The translations under genes were made by a program, and so were the position numbers. DNA of 64,000 bases from Apis mellifera (lineage: Eukaryota; Arthropoda; Insecta; Hymenoptera; Apidae): positions 6,035,001 to 6,099,000 of the forward strand of contig NC_037639.1 of the NCBI RefSeq assembly GCF_003254395.2. Reading direction: 5' to 3'. The notes below the pieces were generated by a model. The model was not told the DNA's origin. It saw only the letters and a list, made by a program, of their open reading frames with translations, and made no database searches. Numbering within the stretch: the stretch's first letter is position 1; each line of letters begins with the position of its first letter. Positions 22,643-35,126 of the stretch are shown one piece after another.

Positions 22643-24552
22643 ATACGCTTTACAATTTACGTTTAACCACATTTTTCTCATCGTATACGTGCTTGGCGAA
22701 TTTTCTGCCTCGGAATATCTTACATAGATCGACTTATTTAAATCGTTTCAAGATCCTCCATCGCGATTCTTTCACCTTTTCTTCGACTTCAATTCATCAT
22801 GACGATAATTGCGTATGAGATAACCTGGCTTACACGATATACAAGTTGGTTAATACAAGATTAAGGAGGTTAATATTCTTGAAATTTTTATATTATATAT
22901 GATTTTGTATTAATTTGGATTAAATTTTTCCAGTTGGATTTAAACGCGTGTTATCGTAGTTTTTTTCTTTTTCGTTTTATAGAAAAGATTGGACGAGAAA
23001 TTAATTTGGACGATTGTGTCGCAATGAAAATCCAATATATCATTATTCGTTTCAACGTGTGTCAACTGGTGTCAAATCGTGGTGACATAATGTTACGGAT
23101 AATGTTACGGCTCATTCTCGATGATAATATATAGCAGTATATATTTGTCAAATCGACGTTACGTTTAAATGGAAGATGAGAATTAGATATTATCGGAATT
23201 GTAATCGTATCTTGGTTCATCAACGTACGTTTATTAAAATTTGTCGTTTTAAACGCAAACAAACACGTTTGAGCGAAGAAATATTTTTCGATATTCCTTT
23301 ATTTTCACTTTGTTACATGGATAAAAATCAAAATCGCATCAAATCTGTGATATTTATCGTCGAATCATTCGGTCGTAAATCGAGTAAGCAACCACGGCCT
23401 CGGATAATTTCGACGATCACTTTTGAAATCAATGTCGCTTGAATCGATAAAACCATTCGAGCATACATCCGTTGTATATAAAATATATATATATTCGTAT
23501 TGTTTATATCGTTTTAAAGCAAACCATCGTCAACGATAATTAACAATTTATCGTCACGCTCGTGTGACAATGAAATACGTATAATACACAATTATTTTCA
23601 ATCATAGGATGATCTTTCTCCTTAATCATCCTTTTTTACTTTTATTTATAAATTTTAAATATATTCAAATTCGATAAAACAATTAATTATTTTAGATCCC
23701 TCTATATTTATATTCGAAATGAGATATGTGTACATCATTCCTGAATTTAAAAAAGTTACAGCTAGGCGAAAACTTGAAAAAGATAGAAGAAGATTAAACT
23801 TTGGAATATGAATCGAAACTTTTCTTAATAATTTAATTTGGAATTTTTGGATAAAGAAAAAAATGTGGATTTTGTAAGTGCGTTGCGACACGAACCGTTT
23901 AAACCGCAGATTAGAATTACAAATAATACTTTATGTAGGAGGATGAAACCATATCTCTGCCTAATACTCATACGTTACAGATTTTCGTTTCGTCGAATAA
24001 ACGCGACACGTGCTCGCCGGAGATATAGAACGTTATCGATGCGAACGAAGAATCGAGTTGTCTGGCGCGAGTATTTTTGATAGATTTTGTTCCTTTCAAT
24101 AGGTGTTATCGTTTGCTTTTTTTTCCCCTTTTTTTTTCTACTGTTCGCGGCGGTTTCGCGGTTTGGGAAGAATAGAGGATCGAGTTTGGGTGAACAGAAT
24201 TTGATATAGTATTATCGTTGGGAACGAAATTGAAACGAGATTTTGACAAACGTAGCGATTTCGGGTGAAAGAATATTTGCTCTTATCTAATGTAATACAA
24301 TGTGTAGAAGATTTATTCTCATCTTATTTTTAACTTTACTTACCGTGAATTAGATCGTAGTAAGTAATATTTTTCCACAAATAAATATATTTATCCCATT
24401 AAAATTAGGGAAAACTTAAACCGCCAAGTAATTTTCAGTCAATGAATGAAAGATTAAAAGCATGGGAATTTGCTCTTTAAAACACTTTTAAGAAAAAGAT
24501 ATTTTTTTAATCGTTTACTGTTTGTGCTCTTTTCACATACTCGGATCTCTCG

Positions 24553-24603
24553 CTCGTCTCATCTCTGATCTATCTCAAATTGCAGACAAATGACAGAAAT
24601 GAT
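24553..24603 (+). repeat. dispersed ~50-bp repeat, copy 1
   Basis: This segment is closely similar to 49466-49513 on the same strand, 25 kb away. The core CTATCTCAAA followed by CAGACAA and TGACAGA matches at 25 of 28 positions. The 5' part (CTCGT.TCA..TGA) also matches after a 3-nt gap. Similarity stops sharply on both sides. It may be a degraded mobile-element end, a conserved regulatory module, or a short structured RNA part. Confidence 0.6.
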
Positions 24604-25677
24604 CAAAAAGTCAAATTTCAACACCATTGCTTCCTCTATCCTCATCGATTTTGTCAAAAAAAAGTCGAAAGTAATCCCGGCCGATTATAAAGGCGCGTTT
24701 ATTCGAGAAGATCGATCGATGAATAAATTCTGGTCTCCAATTGAAACTTGCAAACAAACAACAATCCTCCAATGTTTGAAAACTTAATTTCGTGAATCGA
24801 ATCTCCGTAACAAACCTATATGTGTTTGCCCGTCCAAGTCCCCCGGCTTCAAGATCCCGGGCGAACAAAATCCCCTGGAACAATTACACCTCGTTTGGTC
24901 CGCAAACAAAGCCCATCACGAAAGCTTCCTCACGTCCCTGGAAACATCCAGGCCGTCGTAGTTCACCTTTGACCGAGGCCTGTTAGTCAAGTTCCGCGGA
25001 ACAGGATCGAACGTCACCTAGGAGAAACGGCAGCTTGGGGCCAGATAACGACGGTGGTTAGGGTAGTAGTCAGTTTTGCGATGCACGAGGGTGCACGAGT
25101 CGAAAGTTCGCCAACGTGGAAACGGCCGATAAAGCGTCCGACCGATGATGAGGCGTCTCTGTCCGTTCGTCCAAAACAGAGACGCGTTCGAGCACCGTTT
25201 CTGCCAATTCGATTCGTCAACAGGAATCGGTGGGAGCATACACAGTGCACGTGGAGTGATGGCTCGATAATTTTGATTACTTTCGGTATCTCTGTGTCTA
25301 CTCTTAGAAATATAAAAAAAAAAAAAGATTAGAAAAGTTTTGTGGATATGGATAAGTAAAGTGTAATAACTTATAGTAATTTTTTTTTATACGTGAACTA
25401 TTATCAGAAATTTTCTTAAATATAAATTATTCTTAGGAGAAATATACGTACACACTTGTTTCTTCTTCTTTTAATTCTAATTGACAAAATTATTCGTATC
25501 ATTTACGATACAATTGATTTTTCTTTTATTTCTTCCTTGTTTTGGGAAATAATTTATAGAGTTATTCCAAAGTGATCGATTATTATTATTATTATTCTGC
25601 GTAAAGGGGGAGGAAGAAAGGATAGGAGGAAGGATCGAACATACGTATTTTAAGCATGGTACACTCGTTTGTTTCAG
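24604..25677. other. GC-balanced block upstream of the candidate first exon
   Basis: 24800-25260 is GC-balanced and non-repetitive. It includes a 10-pair stem (24823-24832 with 24858-24867, one G:U, 25-nt loop) and the perfect 10-bp hairpin at 25153-25185. An ATT triplet run lies at 25573-25592. No credible gene; it is a plausible regulatory region for the exon that follows. Confidence 0.4.
25153..25185. repeat. perfect 10-bp inverted repeat, 13-nt loop
   Basis: GCGTCTCTGT (25153-25162) and ACAGAGACGC (25176-25185) are exact complements. One or two perfect 10-bp stems at such spacing would be expected by chance in 64 kb, so the evidence is suggestive only. Confidence 0.5.
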
Positions 25678-25786
25678 GCATGCTATGCGTCAGAAGACTG
25701 GAAACAGATGTTCTCGCGAAAGATGACAGGGTTAAGTAGATAAAAGGAGCAGCTGCTGGTTCCAACGACGATTCATCGCGTTTTCC

Positions 25787-25850
25787 ATGCAGTGCACAAT
25801 GCTCTGCCATCGCGCCCTTGTCGTTCTCTTTGCTGTCAACGTGCCAATCG
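25787..25850 (+). CDS. candidate first coding exon of a secreted or membrane protein
   Basis: Two in-frame ATGs (25787 and 25799) open a short frame read from the second as MLCHRALVVLFAVNVPI, which ends exactly at a strong donor (GTAAGT at 25851) in phase 1. The second ATG has the better context (ACA before ATG). The peptide has a basic residue followed by a hydrophobic core, as in a signal peptide. Upstream, an acceptor-like TTTGTTTCAG ends at 25677, so the exon could be 25678-25850 with about 110 nt of 5' UTR; alternatively transcription starts within it near ATAAAAG at 25740. Short upstream ATGs would be uORFs. The second exon was not found, so the protein cannot be named; first introns of receptor and cell-adhesion genes in insects are often very long. 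Confidence 0.3.
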
Positions 25851-27380
25851 GTAAGTGAACGGGTTATACGGTGTCGTTTGCCTTCACTGTCCCGTTTGTA
25901 CTCATCTTGTTCGTGAGAGCAGAATCGGGCTCGACTCGATTTCAGAATTTTACTCGATATCGGCTGCCTTCGTCTCATTGAATTGCTCCGCGTTCAGGAA
26001 TTAATTATTCCTGGGAAAAATTAAGTGTTCTAGGAACAGGAAATTTTTTTATCGATATTCAAATAACTCAATGAAATAAAGAAATAATACAGATATGTTA
26101 ATTGGGCCTGAAGAATGGAAAGAGGATATTAATTTCGTGAATCGATTTTATAAGTGATTGTAATCGTTCCTTTTTATAAGAGATACGTTTGTTCGAAGTG
26201 ATCGATTTTTAACCGAGGATAAAACGAATCAATAATTGATGATCGTCGTTTTCATCCGTGGTGAAATCGATCCGAGGTGAAATCATCGGACTCAATAGAG
26301 ATATATGGACGCTGTACAGCGTTTAAACAATTGCTCGATAAAAGATGGAGGATCTTTTGTTCCGTCGAAACGGTAAAAACGAGCGTATCCTATGCACGTG
26401 TCGTTATCCCCGATTTTCAGCTGTTAAGCTTTTGTATAGATGGGAAAAGCGGCGGATATTTCCGGAAACGGAATATATCTCTTACAAACCGTTTCGATTC
26501 GATTGGTTTCTCATCAGATCTTAAATAAATTCCGTGAGAACGATCGAGAACGAGAATTTGAAATTGCATGCACAGAGGGAGCCGCGGATGAGAAATTCAA
26601 CTTGTCACGTGCTATCGATATTGGAATCATTTTTTATTAAATTCCCTTACACGCCGCCAAGAGTTTCATATTTCATAAGAAATAGTTTTGTGATTCTCAA
26701 AGGGGAATGAATAGAGGCGTGGTTTATGAATTTCAAATAAAATTACGATTACGGTGCTTCAGTGCAGTGTATTTTTCCGAGTACGTGTCTCTCTCTTTTT
26801 TTTTTTTTAAGTGGAGAAGAATTGTTATTACATTCTCTTTTATTTATTCTATGTTAAATGTGAATTTTCTTTTTTTTTTTTTTTTTGTTATATTTGCGTG
26901 TCACTTATGAAATTCTTGTTGCGTCCATGCGTTTAAAAAAGTTATTCGTAAAATTATAAAGGACGCTTCTTACCACGTGCCTGATTATTAATCTGTCTCT
27001 ATTCATTGCTTTGTATTATCTTTTTTTTTAACACTTTAAATCAATAATATTTACTTTATTTTGTATTCTAAATTAATTTTAGATATAATTGTTTCGCAAT
27101 TATTAAAGTATTTCAGCAATAATTTGTAATTTGTTTTACGAGAAAATGTTTCAAAAAATCAAAAATCGCATAATTTCATTAAAAAAAAAAAAACAAATTT
27201 AAATTTCATTCATGTCCACTTACGGAAAAATTAATAACTTTCATATGAAACATTTTTTCGAGTTATTTCGACTAGTCATATCGTTCTTTAAAGATTCATC
27301 TTCTATATATATTTCCTCTCTATTCACAATTTTTTTTCTTTAACTCTCTGTCTCTCTCTCTTATAAATTTCAATTTCATT
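25851..27380. other. possible intron, AT-rich
   Basis: It follows the candidate donor. The stretch has an ACGCTGTACAGCGT palindrome at 26309-26322, a 7-bp stem with 5-nt loop at 26340-26358, and long T-runs at 26794-26810 and 26870-26887. No acceptor followed by a phase-compatible open exon was found here. Confidence 0.4.
26309..26328. repeat. 14-bp palindrome overlapping an 8-bp palindrome
   Basis: ACGCTGTACAGCGT (26309-26322) is a perfect dyad and is followed by the overlapping palindrome GTTTAAAC (26321-26328). It could be a dimer-binding site. Confidence 0.6.
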
Positions 27381-28140
27381 CTAGGATGATCAGAATTACC
27401 CCATCCTCGACTAAAAAACTCCATCCCAGAAAGACGAAGAAAAAAATACAACCCCTCTCTTCTTCTTCGAGAATAAAGAAAAAAAGGGGAACGGATGCGA
27501 ACACGCCGCGGATGGAAGCACACTCCCTCCCTCTCCCCCTCCCAAATTCCGCTCGAAGTCAATCATCAAACAGTTCTCTTCGGGGTAAACTCGGGAATTG
27601 GGGCGCAATCGGTCGGCGCAAAAGCAGTTAGAGCCCGCTAATTTCGCCGAGGCCTCCCCGCCGAATTGGATATCAATTCGTATATCGCGCCGATTCGCGG
27701 ATTGCGATCGACACAGTTCGGGTTTGTACAGCGAAATCAAACCCTCCCCTCCTCCTCCTCCTCCACCGTCACCGCGACGTCCGATGCAGATGCAAGGGAG
27801 GGGGGCCGGGAGGAAGAGAGAAGGGCGCGGAGAAACGAGATTTGGAAACCTGTGCCAAACACGCGGGGAAGGTTTGGATGAATTCCGGATATGCGCCGGG
27901 ATCCGGAAACCGACATCCACGAGCGCCAACGAGAGGAGGACGAACCCGGTCAACTTCTGCCGTTGATGTTTATTCGCCGAGAGCAACGGGGGTACGGCGA
28001 CTGGGCTTGTCGTTCGTCGCGAATTAATTCACCGTTTCCGGGTCCCGAACCTTTACGGCTCTTCGACGAGATTCGAGGCTCGTCGTACGCCCTTCGATTC
28101 CACCCTTCGGAATTCTAGCAGGAATCCGGCTGGATCGGAA
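27381..28140. other. GC-rich island without a credible gene
   Basis: GC-rich sequence is open in several overlapping frames. The longest minus-strand frame (27411-27986) begins with TTG and includes a poly-Gly run encoded by a CTC/CCT repeat near 27735-27765. An 8-bp inverted repeat (27883-27890 with 27901-27908) lies within. It may be a CpG-rich regulatory island. Confidence 0.4.
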
Positions 28141-30778
28141 TTCTCCTCCTAAAAAATAAATTGGTAAATCCTTGTTCTTCTGTATCCATGGTTTTCTAGA
28201 TTTAGGAATCGTACGATTTTAATATTTAATATTTAAGGACGAGGGATAATTGGTTTATTTGATTTAAAATGTTCGAGAGTGTAGAGTAAGAAAAGCATTG
28301 TTCTAATTTCGTTCGCTGGTCGTTTAAGAAATAATATTTAATTTGCTATATTCAGTCTCTAAAAATATGTGTTCTTCGAGAGAAGCATTGTTTCGAGATG
28401 TGATAATACTTTATAAACATAGAATAGAAATTTGATTTTAGACCATTTTTTTGTAAGAGTTCTTCCTGATAGAAATCAAATTTTCTTAACATTCTAATTT
28501 AACTCGAAATTATTTTTGATTGTTTGATAAATCGAAGTATCATCGCATGAAAGATTCGAAAGGATTCGAAACGATTGATTCCATTGATCGAGCAAGGGAA
28601 TAATTAAACAAGTTTGTGTTCTTCTCTCGATTTCTTTCACCTGGTTCATATTCTCGACAAGGGGGAAACGGTTGATAGAAAAATAATTAAATAAGTTTAG
28701 TGTCTCGGGTACACGTATCTTGGCGCCAGGCCAAGCTTGAAGGATAGAATTTAGCAACGATTTGTCTGCTCGAGAATATTCGGTGGAACAAAACGCGGAT
28801 TTACGCCAGTGGATGAACATAAGGAGCTTTGACAAACTTTGTCGTCATTTCGTTACATAAATCTTCCCCGCCTTTTTCTATTTTCGTTGTAGTATTTCGA
28901 GATTTCATCCCTCGTAATGCATTGTACGAACAAATATTATTTCGATGAATTAACTTCGAATCGTTAAATTCGTGAAATTGAACGAGGAAGGGAAAATTAG
29001 ATTTTTAATTTAACAATATTTACGACAATCTCGATATTTCGATAAATATTTCTGAGGGAAGGTTAGAGGGGAGAACACTTTTGAAATCGTTATTGTAACG
29101 TGGAATTCGGTATTCGATTTACTTAATCCTTTCACTCTCCCATCGTCTGTCCTCCGAATCGTGATTAGGTTTGTACACTGGAATCAGATGTAGGGATGGA
29201 TGGCTGAGAGTGTTTCCTCGTCCGGACGTCAATCACCCATTATTCAGTTTAAATTATGCTCGACTAACGAGAATGCATTACCGTCCCTCTCGAATACATT
29301 ACGCGTTCGACAAACGACAGATATTTCTGTATTGTGTCGTTACAACAATACTTTTATTTTCAATCTTCAAGTGAAATTCACTCTAATAAAATAAATCACG
29401 AAAAGAGAATAAAAACTATTCGAGAAATCATTTCATCGATCGATATTCTAATAATAACATACTTTGAAACAATTTATTTATTCAAAAATTAAATTGATTA
29501 ATTTCCTAAATTAATTTTCTCGAAGAGTTAGATTAACCATAAAAATAATGCGATACGCTCACGCTCCACCCTTTGTTTTCGTTAAGTTAAGTTTGATTAT
29601 TATTTGTCGCAAGAAAATCGGTTTAGCGTTGTCCGAATATTAACGTTGGACCCGCCGAATCGCTCTACCATGACCCAGTATGGTGTAAATACCAGTATCT
29701 ATGTTTACGGTTGCGAGTTGCATTTAGACCAACTACTTGCATAGTAGTAATTTGTGGATTTAGTCGACCATAAATTCAACAGTCCTAACACTGATTGCAA
29801 TATGATGTTGACGTAAGACGCTCTATGCTAGATATCGTGCATATATAGATGTAACAGAATTTTCGATTAATCTCTGGGCGGGATTATATTCATTAGCGTT
29901 GCTCGTCGAAACGACAAACGAAGGTAGTTTGATTTCTTTTCTTTTCTTTTCTTTTTTTTTTCTCTCTTCACAATTCAGAGAAAGAGAATAATAACAAGTT
30001 TCAGTTTATTTCAATCAGATTCGTTTAAAATAGAGATAAAAATTTTTCCAAAAATATAGAATTAACATTCGCTGCATTTTGAATAAGAAGTTAATCAAGG
30101 CTCTCTAGAAATATTGGATTCATCGTAGGAATTATATTTTCGATATATAATGGGTGCGCACGTTTATTAAACGGCATGCAAATTAATCCGAAACATCATA
30201 ATTTATACAACTACTGGCTATTCAATCTCTTTGTAATTGTTTATCCTGCTTTTCACACCCTGTTTCTTCTTCGCAATTGCACGTTACACGTTACGTCAAC
30301 CCGCGCCCCATCCAATCAGCCATATTCATCTAAATCTAATTCAACTCTCCGCTTTCTATATTTCCCGTGCATAAAATTAATTTTCTTTGCTAGCTTCAAA
30401 TTGCCAGCTTGAAATTGAAATTTCCTTTGTGCGAATTTATAATTTTCTACGGAATATAATCGATTAATATCTCGCGTCGATCGACCAATTTCGTTCCCCT
30501 CGTTTAATACACGGTTATATAAATGGACAAATTAATTTTCCAAAGATTACAAAATACTCGAAGATTAACTTCATCACTGCGTATATACCGCCATTCAATC
30601 ACGCCGTAACTTTTTAATCCTCGTCGAATCGGCGAGTCGATACGATAACGAATCCCGGTCAAAGGGGAAGAAAATTTCCCCTCGAAGGAAAGAAGAAGAA
30701 ACGGCGCGCGCGAGAAGAAAGATACAAAATTTCATCAACGGGGAAAGCGTAGAAAAAACTTACTTCGAACTTCGCCAT
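28141..30778. other. AT-rich non-coding DNA
   Basis: No supportable gene. A GC-balanced patch at 29630-29850 contains small hairpins such as ACTACT/AGTAGT. Otherwise ordinary background with T-runs. Confidence 0.55.
29935..29958. repeat. (TTTTC)n microsatellite
   Basis: About four TTTTC units followed by a T-run. Confidence 0.85.
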
Positions 30779-31700
30779 GGCATCGAAGAAAAAGTGAATA
30801 ACTTCCCTTCCCTCTTCTTTATTACCATCACCTGGAACACCTGTTTGCTTCCGATAGTCCCCTTCAACCAATATTTATCAGTCGGCATCGTGATAAACTG
30901 TCATAACGGGATCTTGTTCCAGACAGGTGCAAAAAAAAAAAAGAAGAAAAGTAGAAGAATCGATCTCGAAAAATCTCGACGCTCGAGATTCGAGCCTCGA
31001 AGAGAATCGAACCGAGAAGGGAGAGGGAATTCGTTCGTACGTGGAAGCACGAGGGACCAATGGGGAAAGAAGAAAAGAGAGAGAGAGAAAGAGACGAGGA
31101 CAGAAATTGAGAGTCCTATCTCTTGGACGGATAAGATAAGATTGTTTGTCCATACTCTCCGGATCACGGTCGGATTCGTCGATTGTTCCGCTTCCTCCCG
31201 CTCCTTGCCTCCTCCCTCTTCCTTATCTGAAAACAACGACCTTTCCGGGCAAATTGGTTGGCTCGGGCTCGAAGTCTAGTAAAACGTGATTAATCGTTCC
31301 CTTCCTTTCGCGGAGTTTCCCTCCCCCACCCATACCTTGACGCCGCCGACCCATGGTCCTCCATCATCGGTTTCGTTTCACCAGGTTTCATACAGGTGGA
31401 CGCTGTTGTATAGCGCGATAATCGGATAAAGCGGGGGACTCGATTGGGTTCTCTCGGCCTCGAGGGGGTCGAGTGTTCGAGCACTGGTTTTCTCCCCTTG
31501 GGACGATGGAAGAAAGGAAGAAAGGGAGGGGTGGAAGGGCGCGAGAAACCGGGGGAAAGAGAGGGAAAGAAGGGGGGAAAAAGACGCGGTCAGCGAAAGT
31601 ATACGCTCGTTAGGGGTGGGTCGAGGGCGAGGGACTCGCATCCGCGAGTTTTACTTCTTCCCTGGACTGGAAAACCGTTTCGTTGATCGTTCTCGAAAAT
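30779..31700. other. purine-rich GC island
   Basis: Purine-biased on the + strand (for example 30930-30960, 31060-31110, 31500-31590). The bias lengthens Arg/Lys/Glu frames on + and Phe/Ser/Leu frames on -. No domain, start context or splice pattern supports a gene. Confidence 0.45.
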
Positions 31701-34700
31701 GTTCTCTGGCTTGTCTAAACGAATTAAAGAGTTGTTTTTTTTTTTTTTGAGGAGGAGGAGAGGAGGGAATCATATATTATCGTGAGCGTGTGTTTCGTCG
31801 AACTTTGTGAATCGATTCGTCCTAGTTCTCTTTTCTTTTCTCTTCTTAAATGAAAATTGAAAATCGATGGAAATCGCGTGTAATTCGTGTTTATAATTTG
31901 CAAGAAACAACGAGAATATTGTTACTTAATTGGAATATAATTTTGATATTATTTTTATATATCGTGAAAAGTATTTTAGAATGAATGTACAACACGATTT
32001 GATAATAGGTTTCGTGCAAAGATTAGGAAAATTAAAATGATTTTTGTTTTTATTTAACTTGAATGAATATCTTGTGGGAAAAATTTGTTATTCGTAAAAA
32101 AAAGAATCGCGTTTTATTGAATACGAAACACTTTTATCGCTTGCAATTTTATTTTTTCCTTTCATATCTAATATATTTGATATTCTCTCCTGTGGACAAC
32201 AGAGATTCTTTAATTGTTTCGAGCGGCGTTTCCGCCGGTTTTATTCCGGTATTTTTATATTTCGTTATGCAAATTAAAGAGGTCGTTACGCGGAATATTT
32301 TTTTCACGAGCAAACGGGATTAAAGGTGGAAACGTTGTGAGAACGAAACAACGAAATTACACGTGGAAAGATAAGATGGCGCGTGACAAAGTAAAGAAAC
32401 GTGGCGTGGAAAGTAGAAATATTTGGAAATATGAAGTTACCTTGGAAAGATACCACCAACGAAGAAAATTGTGGCCCCCTTGTTTCTTTCATATCCTGAG
32501 TATGATTAAATTTTATCTGAAAAGTCTGTTGACTCTTGAAAAAAAAGGAGAGGGGTACAAAGAATTTTACAAACAAATAATTAAAATAATATTTACTTAA
32601 ATTATTCAAATTTATCACTCTTCATCAAGTATCGTTAAATTTTTTTCAAAATTCGATTCAAAGAAGAACGAAGCATGAATGAAATTATTATCAGACAGAA
32701 GATATATGATTTATCATAATATATATTATCCTATATTTTTATCTCTTTATCTTCCTTAAAAGTTAAAAAAAAAAAAAAAGATCTCAATTTATTCAAACGA
32801 CATTCGATTAAGCAACAATTACATCGTATTAACAATACCAACACGATTGTTTATTAAAAATAATAATAATAATCTTTTATATCGTGATTTTAATTGACTA
32901 ATTAAAACTCGACGTTTCGACCCGGCGAAAAATGAGATGTATCGCAAATGAAGGCAAAAACGGAAAAAGGGGGAACGGCGTTTTGTGCAATTTTTCAAAC
33001 GGCACGCTCATTATCGCGCGCGTGCAAAGCTCGCGCTTCTTAGCCGCAGATTTTTGCTCATAATTTAAATAATAAACGCCCCCCGTCATTATGTTAAAAT
33101 ATTGTTACGCGTATGTCACGTCGTGGAAAATAAATACGAATTGCCAAACCACCCTCCTTTACCCGTGTTGAAATCTGTATCGATCCTTGACGATAAGAAG
33201 AATGAAATTAGACTTCTGTTCTATTCTGCGCGTAAGAAGATTTCGCAACAATACGGTTTAATGTAAATGGTATGAAATAAATGGTCGATCTGCGTTTCGG
33301 AGCGGAGGCGAATGAAAGGAGATGAGCTGTCATTCACAAGGGATAAGTTATTCCGAGGCTCCATCGTTTCAAGAATATTATCAAGAAGGGTTTAATTTCT
33401 CGGTCGATAGAGCTTTCAATAGGAGGTAGAATAATTAAATTCTAGGATTTCGAGAGAGGTAACTAATTTATTACGGACGGTTATAAATCAACGTTCGGCA
33501 TTATTAAATATCTCGCTCTCTAAGAAATTTATTTATTTATTAACACGGGGGAGAGCCTTTAATTGCTTGTGCTTTAATTAGAGAGATGAAAGAACTATGC
33601 TATTTCATGTTATTTCATGCCGAGAGAAATTCTCTTGAAAATTTTTTTATGGGGAATAGACGAATCTGTAAAATTGCAGCGTATCGTAATAAATAAATAT
33701 TTATACGTTTGTTGTATGTTGGATAGTATTTTTTTCAAAAATATCACAGGTATTGAGACGTATCTAAAGGAAATCTTGACGGAAACGCAATTATACTATA
33801 TTTGAATTAAATTAATAAAATCGTGAGATATTCGCTAAGTTATGCAAAATTCTAATAAATATTAAAATGGAATTCCTTCGAAATTATTAATACGAGTTAA
33901 AATTATTTAATTTTAAAATGTAAAAGGAATAAATTCAAAGGCAGGACTGGAGGTAATATGCATACCTAATATCACATGAAGTGTAAGTGCATATCCCTGT
34001 ACGATGATATTATACACACATATCAAATATAAAATCCGTTAAAATCATAATTTCTCCTTTCCCCCCTCCGTGAAAAGGATTTTTTTAAAAAGTCCCGCGC
34101 AATTCTATTCTAAAAAATTATTAAACGTTCTAAAAAAAAATGTTCATTAATCAAGATAAAATCAACTTCTTTGAAAGAAAGAAAGAAAGAAAAAACGTTA
34201 AAATCCATTTGAAAAAGTATAATACAATATAATAAAACCCCCTCTCTCTCTCTTTCTCTTCGAAACGAAGAATAAAATCTCCCTAACATACACATATCTA
34301 TCTTTCAAATTAAACAATTCGAATCGACAGAATACCACGTAACGTTCACAAATCCGTATCGCGGACGGATAAAAGATCTCGAGCACGTAAACGAAGAGAA
34401 ATAAACGACACGGTGAGGAATCATTCCCGTCATCTCGTTCCAGCCGACTTAATAACGATTCGATCGAAACGAGAGCGGAAAGTCATTGGACGTCATCCAT
34501 CATTTCTCACCGATATCTATGTACAGCAATCTCCTCTCACGTTACGTGGATAAAAGCGAACATTCACCCGGTGCGTCGAGTTCCATCAAATTTTCTGCGG
34601 TCCAGAGACATCTCCATACGACTAAAAGACAGTATTGCGAAAAGTACCATTGATCCTGTGGATACTGTACATACACGTGTGTTTGTACGTACGTGTGAAT

Positions 34701-35090
34701 AGGATGCTTCCAGTGTGTTGCGATCGAGACTTAATCATCTTTTGCATTCGATTTACTTTCGATGGAATTTTATAATATTTAATTAGAGTATTCAGAGATT
34801 GTCACGATTGTCACAACGAATGCAAGAGAATTATACGAACTATTATAAAGAAAAGGAATTGGACAAAGTGAAGCAAAAATTTGGAGACTCGACATTGATA
34901 AAAAAGAAATGTAATGTGATATTAAAATATCACACGTACGGAAATATTCGTGGAAACAAAAGTGACAACCAAAAAAATTGAAAAAACCGAACTGATATTT
35001 CTCTCTACAGATAAAAATCCATCCATTTCATAATACCCATCGACCCATTGCTTCTCTAACCTATAATCCTGAAATACCCTTTACGTACTA
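31701..35090. other. AT-rich non-coding DNA
   Basis: No supportable gene. Low-complexity A- and T-runs, GAAA units near 34180-34192 and CT units near 34240-34258. A GC-balanced patch at 34400-34660 is non-repetitive and has ATAAAAG at 34550. Confidence 0.55.
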
Positions 35091-35091
35091 C

Positions 35092-35126
35092 ATACACACA
35101 CACATACACATGCATATATATATATC
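35092..35126. repeat. CA then AT compound microsatellite
   Basis: CACACA/CATACA units run into ATATATAT. Confidence 0.85.

Larger units (their letters stand above)
21054..24540. other. AT-rich non-coding DNA
   Basis: No supportable gene. T-runs occur at 21167-21180 and 24119-24140, with the AAAG and CATA microsatellites listed. Frames of 60-90 codons are scattered on both strands without features. Confidence 0.6.

Noticed and set aside
27883..27908. 8-bp inverted repeat TTCCGGAT/ATCCGGAA
   Set aside because: Roughly ten perfect 8-bp stems with loops this short are expected by chance in the window, so it is not listed as an element.
27411..27986. 191-codon minus-strand frame with an apparent signal peptide
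   Set aside because: TTG start, poly-Gly from a CTC repeat, and the region is GC-rich and open in other frames as well.
31000..31020. Minus-strand GGTTCGATTC resembling a tRNA B box
   Set aside because: No paired T stem and no upstream A box or cloverleaf.
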